Origin: Cyclaneusma minus
Taxonomy: Eukaryota > Ascomycota > Leotiomycetes > Marthamycetales > Marthamycetaceae
NCBI GenBank assembly: GCA_037179335.1
Contig: JAKZHN010000004.1
Span: 620,001 to 684,000, forward strand
Direction of reading: 5' to 3'
Length of the DNA: 64,000 bases
In this document: piece by piece, positions 22,778 to 34,241 of the stretch
Numbering within the stretch: the first letter of the stretch is position 1
How the letters are laid out: every line of letters starts with the position of its first letter
Program-made: the position numbers and the translations under genes
The notes under the pieces: generated by a model
Databases searched by the model: none
What the model saw: only the letters and a program-made list of their open reading frames with translations
Told to the model about the DNA's origin: nothing

Positions 22778-24212
22778 TTGGATGTCCCATGCAGGTCGGT
22801 AATTGTCATGGCAAAATCCAGAAACTTGTCAAGGCGACGTTGAAGAGCGACCACATCATCATGGAAAAGGTTGGGGTCAAGGACGGGAAGGCGCAGTCCG
22901 TCTTCAGAAGCACGTCCTTGACCCATTGGAACGTGGGCTTTTAATCTGGCCAGTCCAACGTATATGCGAGGATGATATTCTTGAAAGTATCCTCCATGAG
23001 AGCGGGCACCTCCTTCTCTCAGGGAGGTGAATGCGCGAAGTCAGGGTCACCGGGTGCGGCGTGCCATACAGCCATTAACAAATGGACATTTGCTCCCGTT
23101 ATGGCCCGCCCTATACAGATAAGTTAGCATCGTCCTTATTGCTGAGCTGGCTATCTTACAAGCACCACCGGCTAAACCATCCAAAGCGACACAGCTAATG
23201 GATGGGCCCCAATGCTTTCCATTCACACAACATCCTCCACACAACATCCTCCACATCCCCTCTCACCCTGCGGCACACCCCGGGACTGGATAAAGTATTC
23301 CTTTTGTCGATCGATATCTGCGAAATCCATGTCGAGACCAAGGTGCTTACCGGCACGATGTCCCTCGTCGAATCGATTCGGTATTCAGCTCGAGAACTGA
23401 AAGAACTGCCGTGATCAGCCTCAACGAGGCTATCGGGCATTCGAGGAGCCTTGCGCTATGCGCGCAACACTGTTCATTTGGAAAATATGGTTTTTATAAA
23501 GTCACACCCATGTTTCTCGTGCTTAAATCCTTTATAAAATATTCATCCTGTGATACGGTTTCGCTCTCGAGCCGCTACGGGGCAATTTTAAATTCCTATA
23601 CCAGCTGGCACCTCCCCGCCTGCATAATCAGCTATTACCAAAAGTAAACTAATAGTTTTTAGGGGAATGAGATTATAAGCGATATACAACAGGTCCACGC
23701 CGCAATAAATTCCAATATTGATTGGGAGTATGCCGAAAAAGTGGAGTTTTGCTACTTGATTTGAGAGTTGTGCCCCTGGCCCTCACTACCTATACACTGT
23801 CTGCTTCCGACGCGGATGGAATGACAGACTCCGAGGCCTTGAGCACGGGAGGAACATTGAAATTTCTCTCCATGGATTGAGCTGCATCTGATGGACCAGA
23901 TGGTTACATAGTGTCTCAGGCTCCCCGAATCTAGTTTGGAAAGTTTGATTGGGCTGATCCATTCGAACAGACCATCTACCCATCTCGTATCCAGGGTGCT
24001 AGCATACAGGTATCTATATGCTGAGCAAGAAAAACCCGCCATGCCCTGTACTGTCGGGAACCGTTTTGAGCTAGCGTCTAGGAACCATTCAAGACTCTTA
24101 TGCTTCGTCCCACCACCCACTCTAAACACCCATAATATAGGAAGACGCAACCGAAAGACCAAAACCCATATATGTTTTACCAACTACCATCATCCCACCA
24201 TATCCCCAAGAA

Positions 24213-25793
24213 TCATGCCCCCGGCCCCGAATCCCTAGCCGTCTTGACCTCCGTCGTCATAACAATCCCCCCCTTCCACCTCGCCCCACCCCCACTCGGC
24301 GGCCACTCCTCACTACTATCATCTGTCGCCAGCTTACTCTCACTGCCACTCCACGCCCCCGCCGCACCCGCCTTCAGCCCCCTCTCACTACTACTCCTTC
24401 CCCTCCCAAGACCACCAAGTCCCACCCCACTCCCTCTCCTATCCACCCTCTCCTCCTTCCTGTCCTTCTTCTCTTTTTTGCCTTTCCCTGAATCCCCCTC
24501 ACTCCGACAAATAGTAGTCACCACCCCACTCTTCCCCCTCCCTACATCATTCCGCAACCTCAATTCATCTAATCCCAAGCCTTCCAGTCCCTCCGTTCCT
24601 CCTGCATAGGGTCCTTCGCCGCTCTCCCCTCCATCAGTTCCGCTAGGTCCGCCATTCCGCACATAGCCCGAACGACTCGGCTTACTCCACGCACCCGAGT
24701 TTCCACGGCCGGGTGTCGAAGAACCCAGGAGGCGGGAGCGAGAAAGGAAGTTGCGGAGTAAGGGGCGCAGTGTGGCGGCTGCCGCAGCGGTGATGCCGAT
24801 GCCGAGTTCGACGGTTGACCAGACGGCGATGCCGATTGTGGCCCAGAGGAAATCAGGGTCTTCGAGGGCGGAGAGGTAGGGGATGCGGACGATTGTGGCA
24901 GACGAGGCCCTATCAAAAGACGGGTGATTAGCGACCCTCCTCTGTCATTTTTCTTCATTTTCACAAACCCCCTTTTCGGGTTTCTAAGAATGCGGAGGAT
25001 GGGTGGGGGAAGGAACGTAGATGGCTTACACGCAACCCATAGCAAGAATAACGCAAACAGACACCTTCGTACGCGGGTTCATCTGCAAGTTCCAGACAAG
25101 AACGACCGGGAGAAGAGCGAGTGTCCAGTCAGCCCACACAGCGATAGCGGAATAGGCATATGTAGCATCAGTGACGATTTTGACGGGGAGACAGCTGCCA
25201 TTGGCGCCCATGTAGCGGCCCCAGAAATAGGAGGAGGGGGTACATTGGAACAGGAAGATGAAGAAGTAGGCGATGCTGTATGAGGTAATGACGCTCATCA
25301 CGGACCAGATGGCGACGAGTTGGAATTTGGTCACGCAGATTCGGCGCAGGAAAACGCAGATGGAGACTTTGGTTAGGGCGGAGGATATTACGTAGGCTAC
25401 TTCGCAGAGCCACCACCACTGGGGAGTTGTTAGACTTGGGGTGTTTCGTTGGGGGAAGAGTGGGGGCTTGAAAGGAAGCGCACCTTCATGGCTTTTGGGA
25501 TGTTTTCCGCTGATATGTCTGTTAGATGTCGACCGGTACCGTAGTGTACTCCTAGTAAAACAAATGTGATATAGAGAGTGAAGGCGACCTAGAAAATCTG
25601 TCAGATAGGGGTTCCGGTCTCATATTCTCAAGACTGCTCTCACCAGAGATCCAAGAGCCAACCAGTCATCCGCTCCTAGACTTTTCATTATAACGGCTCT
25701 CGCGTAGAGACGCATAGAAACGAAAATGTGGCAGAGAATGACGAAGAAGATGGCTATGGCCGCCAGTTCTGGCCCTCGGTTCTCGATCGTCAT
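24213..25793 (-). CDS. Fungal rhodopsin-domain integral membrane protein
   Basis: Four minus-strand exons, 25793-25644, 25588-25484, 25418-25030 and 24909-24213, encode about 446 residues. All junctions have GT-AG ends and restore frame (LALGSL|VAFTLY, PKAMK|WWWLCE, AMGC-V|ASSATI). The N-terminal 300 residues carry about seven hydrophobic segments with family marks: LGADDWLALG after helix 2, the WWW..E start of a helix, TKVSICVFLRRI, and AVWADWTLALLPVVLVWNLQ. This is the fungal rhodopsin-type domain found in many PTH11-related receptors; no CFEM domain is present. The C-terminal 140 residues are a Gly/Ser-rich charged tail, presumably cytoplasmic. Ligand and role are unknown. It stands alone, without secondary metabolism neighbours. 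Confidence 0.85.
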
Positions 25794-28700
25794 CTTGGCA
25801 ACGGGTAGTATGTTGATTGATCACGGACTGGTGTACATAGACGTCGGAAAAGCTGGTGTATTTCACAAGGGGGCTCGTAGGCGTTGTGTATAGGTAGGCA
25901 GTATAGCAAGGCGATCGGTGGAGCTGTGAAAAGAACGAATGTATGGTAACGGTGTCCAGAATGGAATTGGTAACCAAGAAGGGCTGGCTCAAGATTCCAA
26001 GAACGAGACGCCTCTGACCAGCAAGTCCTAACACCAACTGGTTGCCGAGTTCATAGCCTTTCTTCACTGCTGCCCAAGGTTGTTTCGAAGTTCAAGAATC
26101 GCAAGACGGTGTCAAGGTGAAACCAAAGTCGGGTAGGTCGGTGCTATTCGGAAGGAAGTTTGAAGTAAATGTAGAAGAATGAAACGCGAACAGACTTTCA
26201 GTACCGTAGTCAGTCATTCGCTAGCTACGCAAAAACATTCGACCCGAGTTTTGTGAAAGAAAGAATCCGTCCATCGAGATCAGAAGAAGCTGTCCTGCAC
26301 GACACAGGAACTTAGATGAAAAGGCATCCGACATGGCATCCAGAACGTGGCTCCAGGGACCAATAATGCGGTAATAATAGAGAAATCGCAACCAATGGCG
26401 TGACGAGGACGTAGCAATTAATCTTCCCTGATCTCTTGCCGGGTTCCCGCCACAGCTCTGGGTGGAGAACAGAGACTTTCTTCTGGAGCAGTTTCTTATT
26501 CGAGAGAGAGCACGAGCCTCTTACCTCCGCGTCCCAGGGAGAGCACACGACCGTGGACATGGGCACCAATGACCTGGGGTTGGCGGTGGCGGTGGCATCC
26601 ATGTTACGGAAAAGGTCCCGGCAGCAAAAGCAACAGGGAAAAGTGGAGAGAGATGGGCCGAGGAGCGAGGACCCATGAAGCTTGGAGAATCGAGATGCCT
26701 AAAACGTCTGTCTCCTGCCGATGTGCTTTGCATCTCGAGGACGTCTCTAGAAATGCAGAGTGCGTTGTATAGCATTCTCTGGGTGAAAGTAGGAACAGTA
26801 GACTCGACAATAGGAAATGGATAGCCTCACCGGACACATCCGCCAGACAATGGTCTGCTCAGCCGATCTCAACTTGGACCAAGGCGCGCAATAATAAAAG
26901 GAGTCGGTTTAGTCACAGATTGTTCAGGCCATCTGATGACAATGCTTTTGCAGGCCCAGTATATCGGGTAGCCACAGCTGAAGTGAGTGCTTGACAAGCC
27001 GTTTTTCCCGCACTTGTCAGGGCTCTTCGAGTCCGTGTCGGGCGACTTGATCTGCAAGATGCGAGACGTTGCTATTGCCGTAAGTCCGAGTGGAAAGGTC
27101 TGATCTCGACATCTTCAAATGAAGAACAAATGCTCCGACCCGACGCGCTGGCCGGTGTGAGCGGGGAGCTGACGACTCAACTCTCTTCAGCTATCGCGAA
27201 GTTGCTTGCATACCGCGACGCCGCACCGCCGCCGGATTCGGGCATTTCTAGGGTATGAATCGAGTCGACCTTCCTTGTTCGGGACTCTTGATTCGCAGTG
27301 TGGCCTTCGGCAATGCATCTGGAAGAAGCAAGTTGTGTGCCACTCGGCGGCGGCCGGCCGCCTCCCAGGGACCAGGATGTACGCACAACCGGGCATTCCA
27401 TCAGAATACCTGCACTTGACATGATGCCGTTGTGGTTCAAAACATACTTGCGTGAATCGTAGCGAATCCACTGTCGTCCCGCCGTCTTGGTTGATGATGA
27501 TGAAAAAGCGTGTCGTTCCCGCGACGTCCGTGATCTCAGAGTCGTTAGGGCAATTTACGAGTCAGCACATGCAAATGTCATCTTCGCCGTGGCGAAAAAT
27601 GATTTTCAACGATTCACCGACAGTCTGTTCATCACCACATCACTCCAAAGTTCTGACATCCACCATTAATTCATCGTCTTCTCCGGGAATAATAATTCTT
27701 GCATTATTGCTCCAGCGCATTCAGCTGCTCCACTCACTGCCCTGCTCGAGTTTTCAATGCTTGTTCATTCTCCACCCACCTCAATCTCCCCCTCTCGACC
27801 CCTGAACTCCACTATGCGCATGGTAAAACGGCACAGCAATCTATTAACCCCCATCATCTGCATAACAGCCACCGGCCCAGTCCAATTCCAGTCGACAGCT
27901 TCTTCTGATCTTCACTTCATCTATCCAGATCTTCAGGATTGGGGCTTTCCCGCGCCCGCTTCCTCGCTTGCAACTTAGCATATCTGCTTTGGGGCTCCCG
28001 ACGCATGAGAGCCTTTCGGATATAGAGCTTCCGTTTAGATCTTCGTACTTGTGGGGGTTTTTTGAAGCTATTCAGCCAGCTTGGCATATAGCTTGATTGT
28101 GCAACTATCCGTGCCGCTGTCGTCCTACTGTCCGTGCAACGAAAGAGCCCAAGGGAATTTGTTTCTACCAACTTGCCTGATCAAGAGCTGCCTCGTGCTT
28201 CTCGAGCTGAGAACGCTGAGTTTCATGTCTTTTCGATGGACGTTGCATTCTCCACTCTTGATACTACTCTGTAACTCTGCAACGGGTAAAAAACATATAA
28301 AGGACGAGGAATATACGTGGTATTGCAGATGCTCATACAAACCTATTCACGAAAGTTCACAAAGTTTCTGTTGAGACAGGTCCTGGACTATAAAACGCCA
28401 TTTACAACTTGCAGAGCAGGAACAAAAATGCTTCTCTCTACCACCATTCTCACCTGCTAAAAAGCCTCAAAATTCCAGGTAACGTAACATCAACAATGAC
28501 ATCTGCCGTACCCGGAGCCGCTGAAGCTTGTAGCTTTACTCTCCGACATAGCACCCCAGCTCCACAAGTCTCGGAGAGAAACATCTAAGCTTTGACTTAA
28601 TGGCAGGCATGTTTATAGCTCCTCAGCGATCTGATACGTACCCCCACGGATGCCCTTGACGGTAGTTGTGGTCTGTGTTCGGCGAATACTGAACTTCATC

Positions 28701-28950
28701 ACTGCCCAGGACTCTGTGTTTCATCTCAGTATTGTCCTTGATGGAAGGCACTGGGAGGATTGCATCACTGTCACATCACAGCTTTGCATGCCTCCATGAG
28801 GTCTGGTTACGAAAGTGAAAGCTGGGTGCTTATGGCCCAAAGAGCCCTTTTCTTCTCACAAACTGGAGCATAAAGCTCTGAGCTTTATGCTTGTAAGGAC
28901 CTAAGAGATCTGTCAGTATATCTCATCATATAGAGCACCTGCTGGCATCC
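25794..28950. other. Intergenic region, 3.1 kb
   Basis: Holds the upstream region of the rhodopsin-domain gene and the 3' flank of the GARS gene. I see a TATAAAGG near 28295 but no gene, repeat or RNA that I can support. Confidence 0.3.
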
Positions 28951-30715
28951 TTACCTCGCCGCGATATCCTTCCGGTAAACCATATCGCTGAACTTAACAC
29001 ACTCCACCCCTTCATACGCAGCCTTCACTGCATCCTCCAACGTCTCCCCCCTCGCAGCAACCGAGAAAACCCTCCCCCCATCCGTCTTCAGCACCCCATC
29101 CTCTTTCTTCGTCCCAGCATGAAAAATCTGCGTTCCAGGAGAACACTCAGCCAACGTAATAACATCACCTTTCCTGTAAGTTTCCGGATAGCCACCTGCG
29201 GCAACTACGACATTGCAAGCATATCCCGGAGAGATCTTGATGTTGATTTCATCCAGCTTTCCGCAAGTGCAGGCGAGTAAAAGCGAGGCAAGGTCGTCGT
29301 TGGCGAGGAGTAGTAGCAGGGTTTGGGTTTCGGGGTCGCCGAAGCGGACGTTGTATTCTAGGACTTTGGGACCGGAGGGGGTGAGCATTACTCTTGTGAA
29401 GAGCATGCCGACGAAGGGTCTGCCTATATACCAAAAACATTAGTATCAAAGGCAGCACGCCGGGCCTCAGATTTTTTTGACAAATAGAAGAAAAGCAAGC
29501 TTACCTTCTGCTCTCATAGCCTCCAGCGTAGGTGAGATGATAGTCCGTTCGATCTGAGCCATGATCTCTGGTGTGACGAAAGGCACTGGAGCATAGACCC
29601 CCATGCCTCCAGTATTAGGACCTTTGTTACCCTCAAAGATGCGTTTATGATCCTGTCCTGGAGGCAGAGATTTCGCAGTCTTGCCATCGCAGAATGTGAG
29701 GATGCTGATTTCATCACCGGTCAAGTATTCCTCGATGACAATGGATTTCCCTGCGGTGCCAAATTTGCTGCTGAGCATGATTGAGTCGAGGGCTTGGACT
29801 GCTTCTTCATGATTTGCGGGGAGGATTACTGTAGGAACATGGGGGCAATTAGTGCTCCGAAGAGAGAGGTGGTAGGGGAAGGCGACATGATGCTTAAGGC
29901 GGGAGCAGGACAAAGTGAAGAGAATCATACCTCCTTTGCCAGCAGCTAATCCATCGACCTTGATGACAATCTTGCGGCCATCGGGAAGCTCATTGACATA
30001 AGCCAGCGCTTTCTCGTGGTTATCAAAGTGCCGATACTCGGCAGTTGGGATACCATATTTCTGCATGAAATTCTTGGCAAAGACTTTCGAGCCTTCAAGT
30101 TCAGCTGCTTCTTTGCTTGGTGCAAAGCAAGGTATTCCGGCTAGGATCTCTGGGTCAGAAATGTTCGGGAGCGAGGTGAATCAAAGGCTAAGTCAGGGAA
30201 TACGAACCTTTCCGGAAGAATCCTTCGATTCCGTCGACAACCGCATCATCAGGACCGACGACAACGAGATCAATGTCGAGACATTGTGCCAAAGATGCCA
30301 GTCTGGTGTAGTCGTTGGAGGCGAAGGGGATCTTGATGTTTATACACTTGGGGAGGAGGGTGGTGCCGCCGTTTCCTGGACAGACGTAGATTTTCGAAAC
30401 CGAGGGAGAAGAGGAGAGTTTCCAAGCCAGTGCATGCTCGCGGCCTCCCTTGCCGATGAGGAGGATTCTCGTGGTTGGTACTGGGTTTGGTGTGATTGAC
30501 TTAGCTGAGTCTGTCTGTTCCCTCAGTCTGAGTGAGGTTGCAGACGGGCTGGGTTGAGTGAATCCCTGGCCCGAAATTAATTGCGCAGATGGATTGGCGA
30601 CAGCAGTTTGAGCATTCGTGTTATTGCTACTGGTGTTTCGAAGCCTGTCAAAGAGGGGGTCCAGATCGCTGCCTTCTCTCGAACCTCTAGGGTGGCCTTC
30701 CGAAATGTCTCCCAT
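28951..30715 (-). CDS. Stand-alone phosphoribosylamine-glycine ligase (GARS)
   Basis: Minus-strand exons 30715-30208, 30140-29931, 29828-29505 and 29423-28951 encode about 504 residues. Splicing restores FFRK|AGIPCFAPS, AAGKG|VILPAN and RAEG|RPFVGML. The enzyme would join glycine to phosphoribosylamine with ATP (second step of de novo purine synthesis). Visible features are the N-domain start GKGGREHALAWKL, PGNGGT, the ATP-grasp region (VDGLAAGKG, EEYLTGDEIS, GPNTGGMGVYAP) and LEYNVRFGDPETQ. The C-domain ends YRKDIAAR then stop. In most fungi GARS is fused to AIR synthetase (ADE5,7, near 780 residues). Here the protein stops exactly where the AIRS half would begin. An unusual polar N-terminal extension of about 80 residues precedes GARS. 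It is probably a paralogue of ADE5,7; whether it is active is unknown. Confidence 0.85.
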
Positions 30716-31950
30716 AATGGGCTAGAAGAGAGTCGTGTGCGAGAATGTGTCGAGGTTTGTAAAGACGCAGTCGTCGAATGGGAGGATGTTCAAGCGGAAA
30801 CGAGCTGACAGAGACTGTCTTTGGGATTCTTTTCTGACGTGAGAACAGCAGCTTTACACCAGTTTTTGAGACGTAGTGATGGCAGTTTATTTATGTTCTT
30901 TGGTGGCAGGTTCTCGATTAAATACGCTGCGTGCGTCGCTGAAAATCGAACCCGTGGTTGACAGGCTCCGGTCGACGTGAGGTAACGCAGCAGCAAACCA
31001 CTGGTTCTGCACAATGATCACAAGTCACAATCTGGGATCCAGCTACAACTGAATGAACACACACTACAAAGTGGTACCAGAAAAAATCTCACCCCGTTAC
31101 CCATGCAGATCTGAGGATTAGCTAGCGATTCTTTACCGACCAAAAAATTTCATCTAGAACTTCACGAAATGTTGAACTTCAGCTAGCATAAACTCGGTCC
31201 TAGAGAAAAGAATGTAGGGAATTTTTCTAAGGCTGTTACATATTAAACATCAGTGTTGCTCCATCTCCATTGGAATCGATTATATCGCTTTATACAGGTC
31301 TAAGAGCATCTTTAGTGCGTTGCTTAACTTCCCTCTAATATTAGGACCTCGGTGTACCAGTTGATTGAACGAAGGACTCAAGGAGAGCGTCTCTCCTTCC
31401 CACCGTGTCATCCTCCTCATCGAACTGACAGCATAGTTACTTAATTGGCGCGCTAGTCACTTTTACAGCCCCTCGAGAGAAATCAGACGCCCTGTTGTTG
31501 AGTCCGACGACCCTCCTTCTCCTAGCATGTCCGAAATCATGGGTTGGCCTCCTCTGACTCCTATACCGGAAACCCCCAACGACTTCTTTTTGTCGATTCG
31601 AGGACACCCAGGCCGTTCCCTGATCTTCTTCAACGTTTTTATACATGTACAACCACTGCCAGACTGCCGGTTTTCCTGCAGAGCATATCCAACTCGCGTT
31701 CCTTGTCACGCTGAAAGACAAACAAGCCTCCTGAATCCTGCCTTTGTAGCTTGATCGACAAAAATTCCAAACAGTGTAGAGAGCGATTGCAAGAGAAGTA
31801 AGAGAATTATAAGTATTGTGATATCAGTGTCTGTTGTCAAAGCCCTTACCCAAAACTCCACCATCCTCACTCTCTACCCTGCCCGAGTCCACCACGCTAG
31901 CCCTGGGTATATCTACGCGACCGCAGGGAGCTCTCCATAGACTAGACTAC

Positions 31951-32066
31951 ACCATGAATACACTCTATTGCCTGCTACTACCTTTGTTACCGATTTGAGT
32001 GATCACTTATCCATTCCCCAACTGATACCGATACAACCATGAATACACTCGATTGCCTGCTACTAC
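31951..32066. repeat. 31-bp direct repeat pair
   Basis: Stretches 31951-31981 and 32036-32066 begin ACCATGAATACACTC, end GCCTGCTACTAC, and differ at one base. Starts are 85 bp apart. Confidence 0.85.
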
Positions 32067-32440
32067 GTAATTTTGGTGAGAGAGCAGATAGTATGCTCGC
32101 CGAGGAGTTTACGCATTGCGTGTCGAACTGGCCTGCCCTGTAGTTTCGGAGAACCCCCTCGATCCTGGGATGGTGGCGTATGTGTACGAACATGGCCGCA
32201 CCATGTCCCAACTCCACAGCTTTGTACAAACCATCTCGTGGTACACCTCATCAACACTTGAGGGAGTTAATCTCGGTGTGCTTGGAAGACTATTGACGTC
32301 GACGTTCGTCGCGCATAGAGGTCCGTTCTCTGCCAATTTGGATCTGGCACACGTGGCTGGCTGGTATGAGTTGCTCGATACCCCGATTGGGAGAGAGATA
32401 GTGCGCGAGGCTGAGTTGACCTCTCCGTACCTCCCAAGCC

Positions 32441-32480
32441 CTGCTGCGTTATGTGGAGACCTGCTGCGTTATGTGGAGAC
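32441..32480. repeat. Exact 20-bp tandem duplication
   Basis: CTGCTGCGTTATGTGGAGAC occurs twice in a row at the distal edge of the SINE-like copy 2. Confidence 0.9.
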
Positions 32481-32484
32481 AGCC

Positions 32485-32660
32485 CCACACCCCCGTAAAT
32501 CGACCCTTTCCCCTCCCCAAAAGCTGTTTTGCCTGCGATGAGAATCGAACCAAATGCCACTTCTTTTTTCAATTTCGGGGTTTCGATCAACGCCACCTCT
32601 GCTACCCTTACGCTAAAGCGTCCTTACAGACTCTGTGGTTATTTGCAATTATCTAACGCT
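32485..32660 (-). mobile_element. SINE-like tRNA-derived element, copy 2
   Basis: On the minus strand an A-box-like TTAGCGTAAGGGTA (32617-32604) and a B-box-like GGTTCGATTC (32551-32542) match copy 1 at 22555-22720. Similarity extends on both sides, including ATAATTG upstream and GGGTCGATTT downstream of the B box. Spacing between boxes is similar to copy 1, so both descend from one element. Confidence 0.5.
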
Positions 32661-32775
32661 CTCCACTCTCTCGACTCTCTCGACTGTCTCGGCGGATCGC
32701 GAGTTTGAGATACGACTGATTTCCGACGACGATTACTTGGGCAGCAGTTTGTTGTATAGTCTGACAGCAATTGGC

Positions 32776-32801
32776 AAAAAAAAAAAAAAAAAAAAAAAAA
32801 A
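32776..32801. repeat. 26-base A tract
   Basis: A run of 26 A residues. It could be the 3' tail of a plus-strand retroposed sequence, but I see no matching target site duplication. Confidence 0.9.
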
Positions 32802-32886
32802 TGTAATAGAGCAAAAGCAGGGATTTGAATCGAGAACGTACAGACCACGGTCCATGTAAGGAGTGAGCGAGACAGGGTCTCGATTC

Positions 32887-33782
32887 CAGGGTACGGGAAT
32901 CTAATTGGGTTTAAATAAACTTTTAGATAATATCTTAAAATAGATTTTATCTAAAAGGGTCCCTAGATAAAATAAAATCTTAAAATATTATCTAGTATCT
33001 AAAGGGTAAAAGGGGTAAGTACTTTTACACCTATTTTTGATACAAAGATACTTCGGGAAGCCCGGGCCAGGCTCAAAAGGCCAAATCGGAAATCACTTTC
33101 AGAATTTTATAATTTAGAATAGTTAGATCTATACCAAATTTAATGTTTTTTTTAAAAAAAACAATGCACAAAATGCCAATTATAAATAATTTAAAAATTG
33201 CACTAAGTTATTTATATTATAGCGCTCTATATTGGGGCATAAATGGTAATATGGTTGCAAGGCTAAAAGCAAGACTGAGTAAAGGCAAGCAATTCTAAAA
33301 TTATCTTGTATAAATTCCCCACAACGCTATATTAAAGCTATGAAAATAAAATCTAATTCTATTATTTTTTAAAAATTCCAGCAAAAATACAGATTTTTTA
33401 AAATAGAATAATATTGAAAACCTATAGAGATCCTTAATTTTATTGTTTATTTGGATAAAAATAAATTTCCAGTTATTTAATTCTTACTTTAAATCACCCT
33501 CAACTTTAATACTTTTTTTATAAAAATTCTATAAAGTCCAATTTTAAAGCTTTTTATCCCGTTTTTTTACTATTATAATAAAAATATATTAATATTTTAA
33601 ATAAAAATTAATTTATAATATAGCTTGGCTTATAACGCCAGCGTTTGGCATTTTTTTTATAATTATCTTAGATATTTTAGATTTTTAGATTTATTTTTAA
33701 AACTATCTAAACAAGCGCTAAGATAAGATATATCTTATCTAATTTTTTTTAAGATATAAGATTTTTAGATTCCCGTACCCTG
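32887..33782. mobile_element. hAT-like non-autonomous element, copy 1 (896 bp)
   Basis: Terminal inverted repeats CAGGGTACGGGAATCTAA and its reverse complement bound the element. The 8-bp target site duplication CTCGATTC is intact at 32879-32886 and 33783-33790. An 8-bp duplication with CAGGG ends is typical of the hAT superfamily. The interior is very AT-rich with no transposase frame. The GGTAAGTACTTTTACAC region and the left and right ends align with the copy at 57327. AT-richness could reflect repeat-induced point mutation. Confidence 0.85.
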
Positions 33783-34241
33783 CTCGATTCGGGTTTGGCG
33801 GTCACACCTCGGTGTGTGAGTTGTTGGCCTTGTTGGCATTTGTGCTATTGTGTCTTTTTTTCTTTGCTGCCAATTAGTGACTGGTTGCTAATCATACTCG
33901 GGAAGGACGGAAATTAGAAGCGGATTCTATGTGACAACAGACAGGCTCAAGCAAATCGCTGTGAGTGGAGCAAGGCGGTGCGATTAGGACATCTGAAAAC
34001 TTCTGGTACTTTGGAGAGATGCAAGTACTCTGAAGAAATTCAAGTCACTACGCAGAAAGTCAACCAACTTGAGTGAGGCAACCTTGGATCTTGGGAATAT
34101 GTGTGGTAATTAGAGTTTGCTACAGTTCTTACACACACGAAATATCACCCGCAATCTCCCAGACAGCAAAATGGTTTCCCAGCCTTGACTCCCTAGCTCC
34201 CACACCACACGCCACCCACTAGTCCCCTCAAACCCGCACGA

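Larger units (their letters stand above)
22012..24212. other. Intergenic region
   Basis: Holds a SINE-like element at about 22555-22720 and a 12-bp minisatellite at 22707-22777. A TATATAAA-type box on the minus strand lies near 22195 but lacks the array's upstream motifs. No gene is supported in the rest. Confidence 0.35.
30716..34241. other. Intergenic region with mobile elements, 3.5 kb
   Basis: Holds direct repeats at 31951 and 32036, a 20-bp tandem duplication at 32441-32480, a SINE-like copy, a 26-base A tract (32776-32801) and a hAT-like element. No gene is supported. Confidence 0.4.

Noticed and set aside
24213..31000. Secondary metabolite or purine-linked gene cluster around the rhodopsin-domain and GARS genes
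   Set aside because: No biosynthetic backbone, transporter or tailoring enzyme lies nearby.
30920..31020. Possible tRNA on the minus strand with GGTTCGATTTT B-box-like sequence
   Set aside because: The T arm and acceptor stem do not pair and no clear A box or anticodon stem is found.
32116..32541. 141-codon plus-strand open frame
   Set aside because: Lacks an ATG start, overlaps the SINE-like copy and the 20-bp duplication, and resembles nothing known.
32815..32880. tRNA-like sequence beside the A tract and hAT-like element
   Set aside because: Only a weak B-box resemblance (GATTCAAATCC on minus); stems do not pair.
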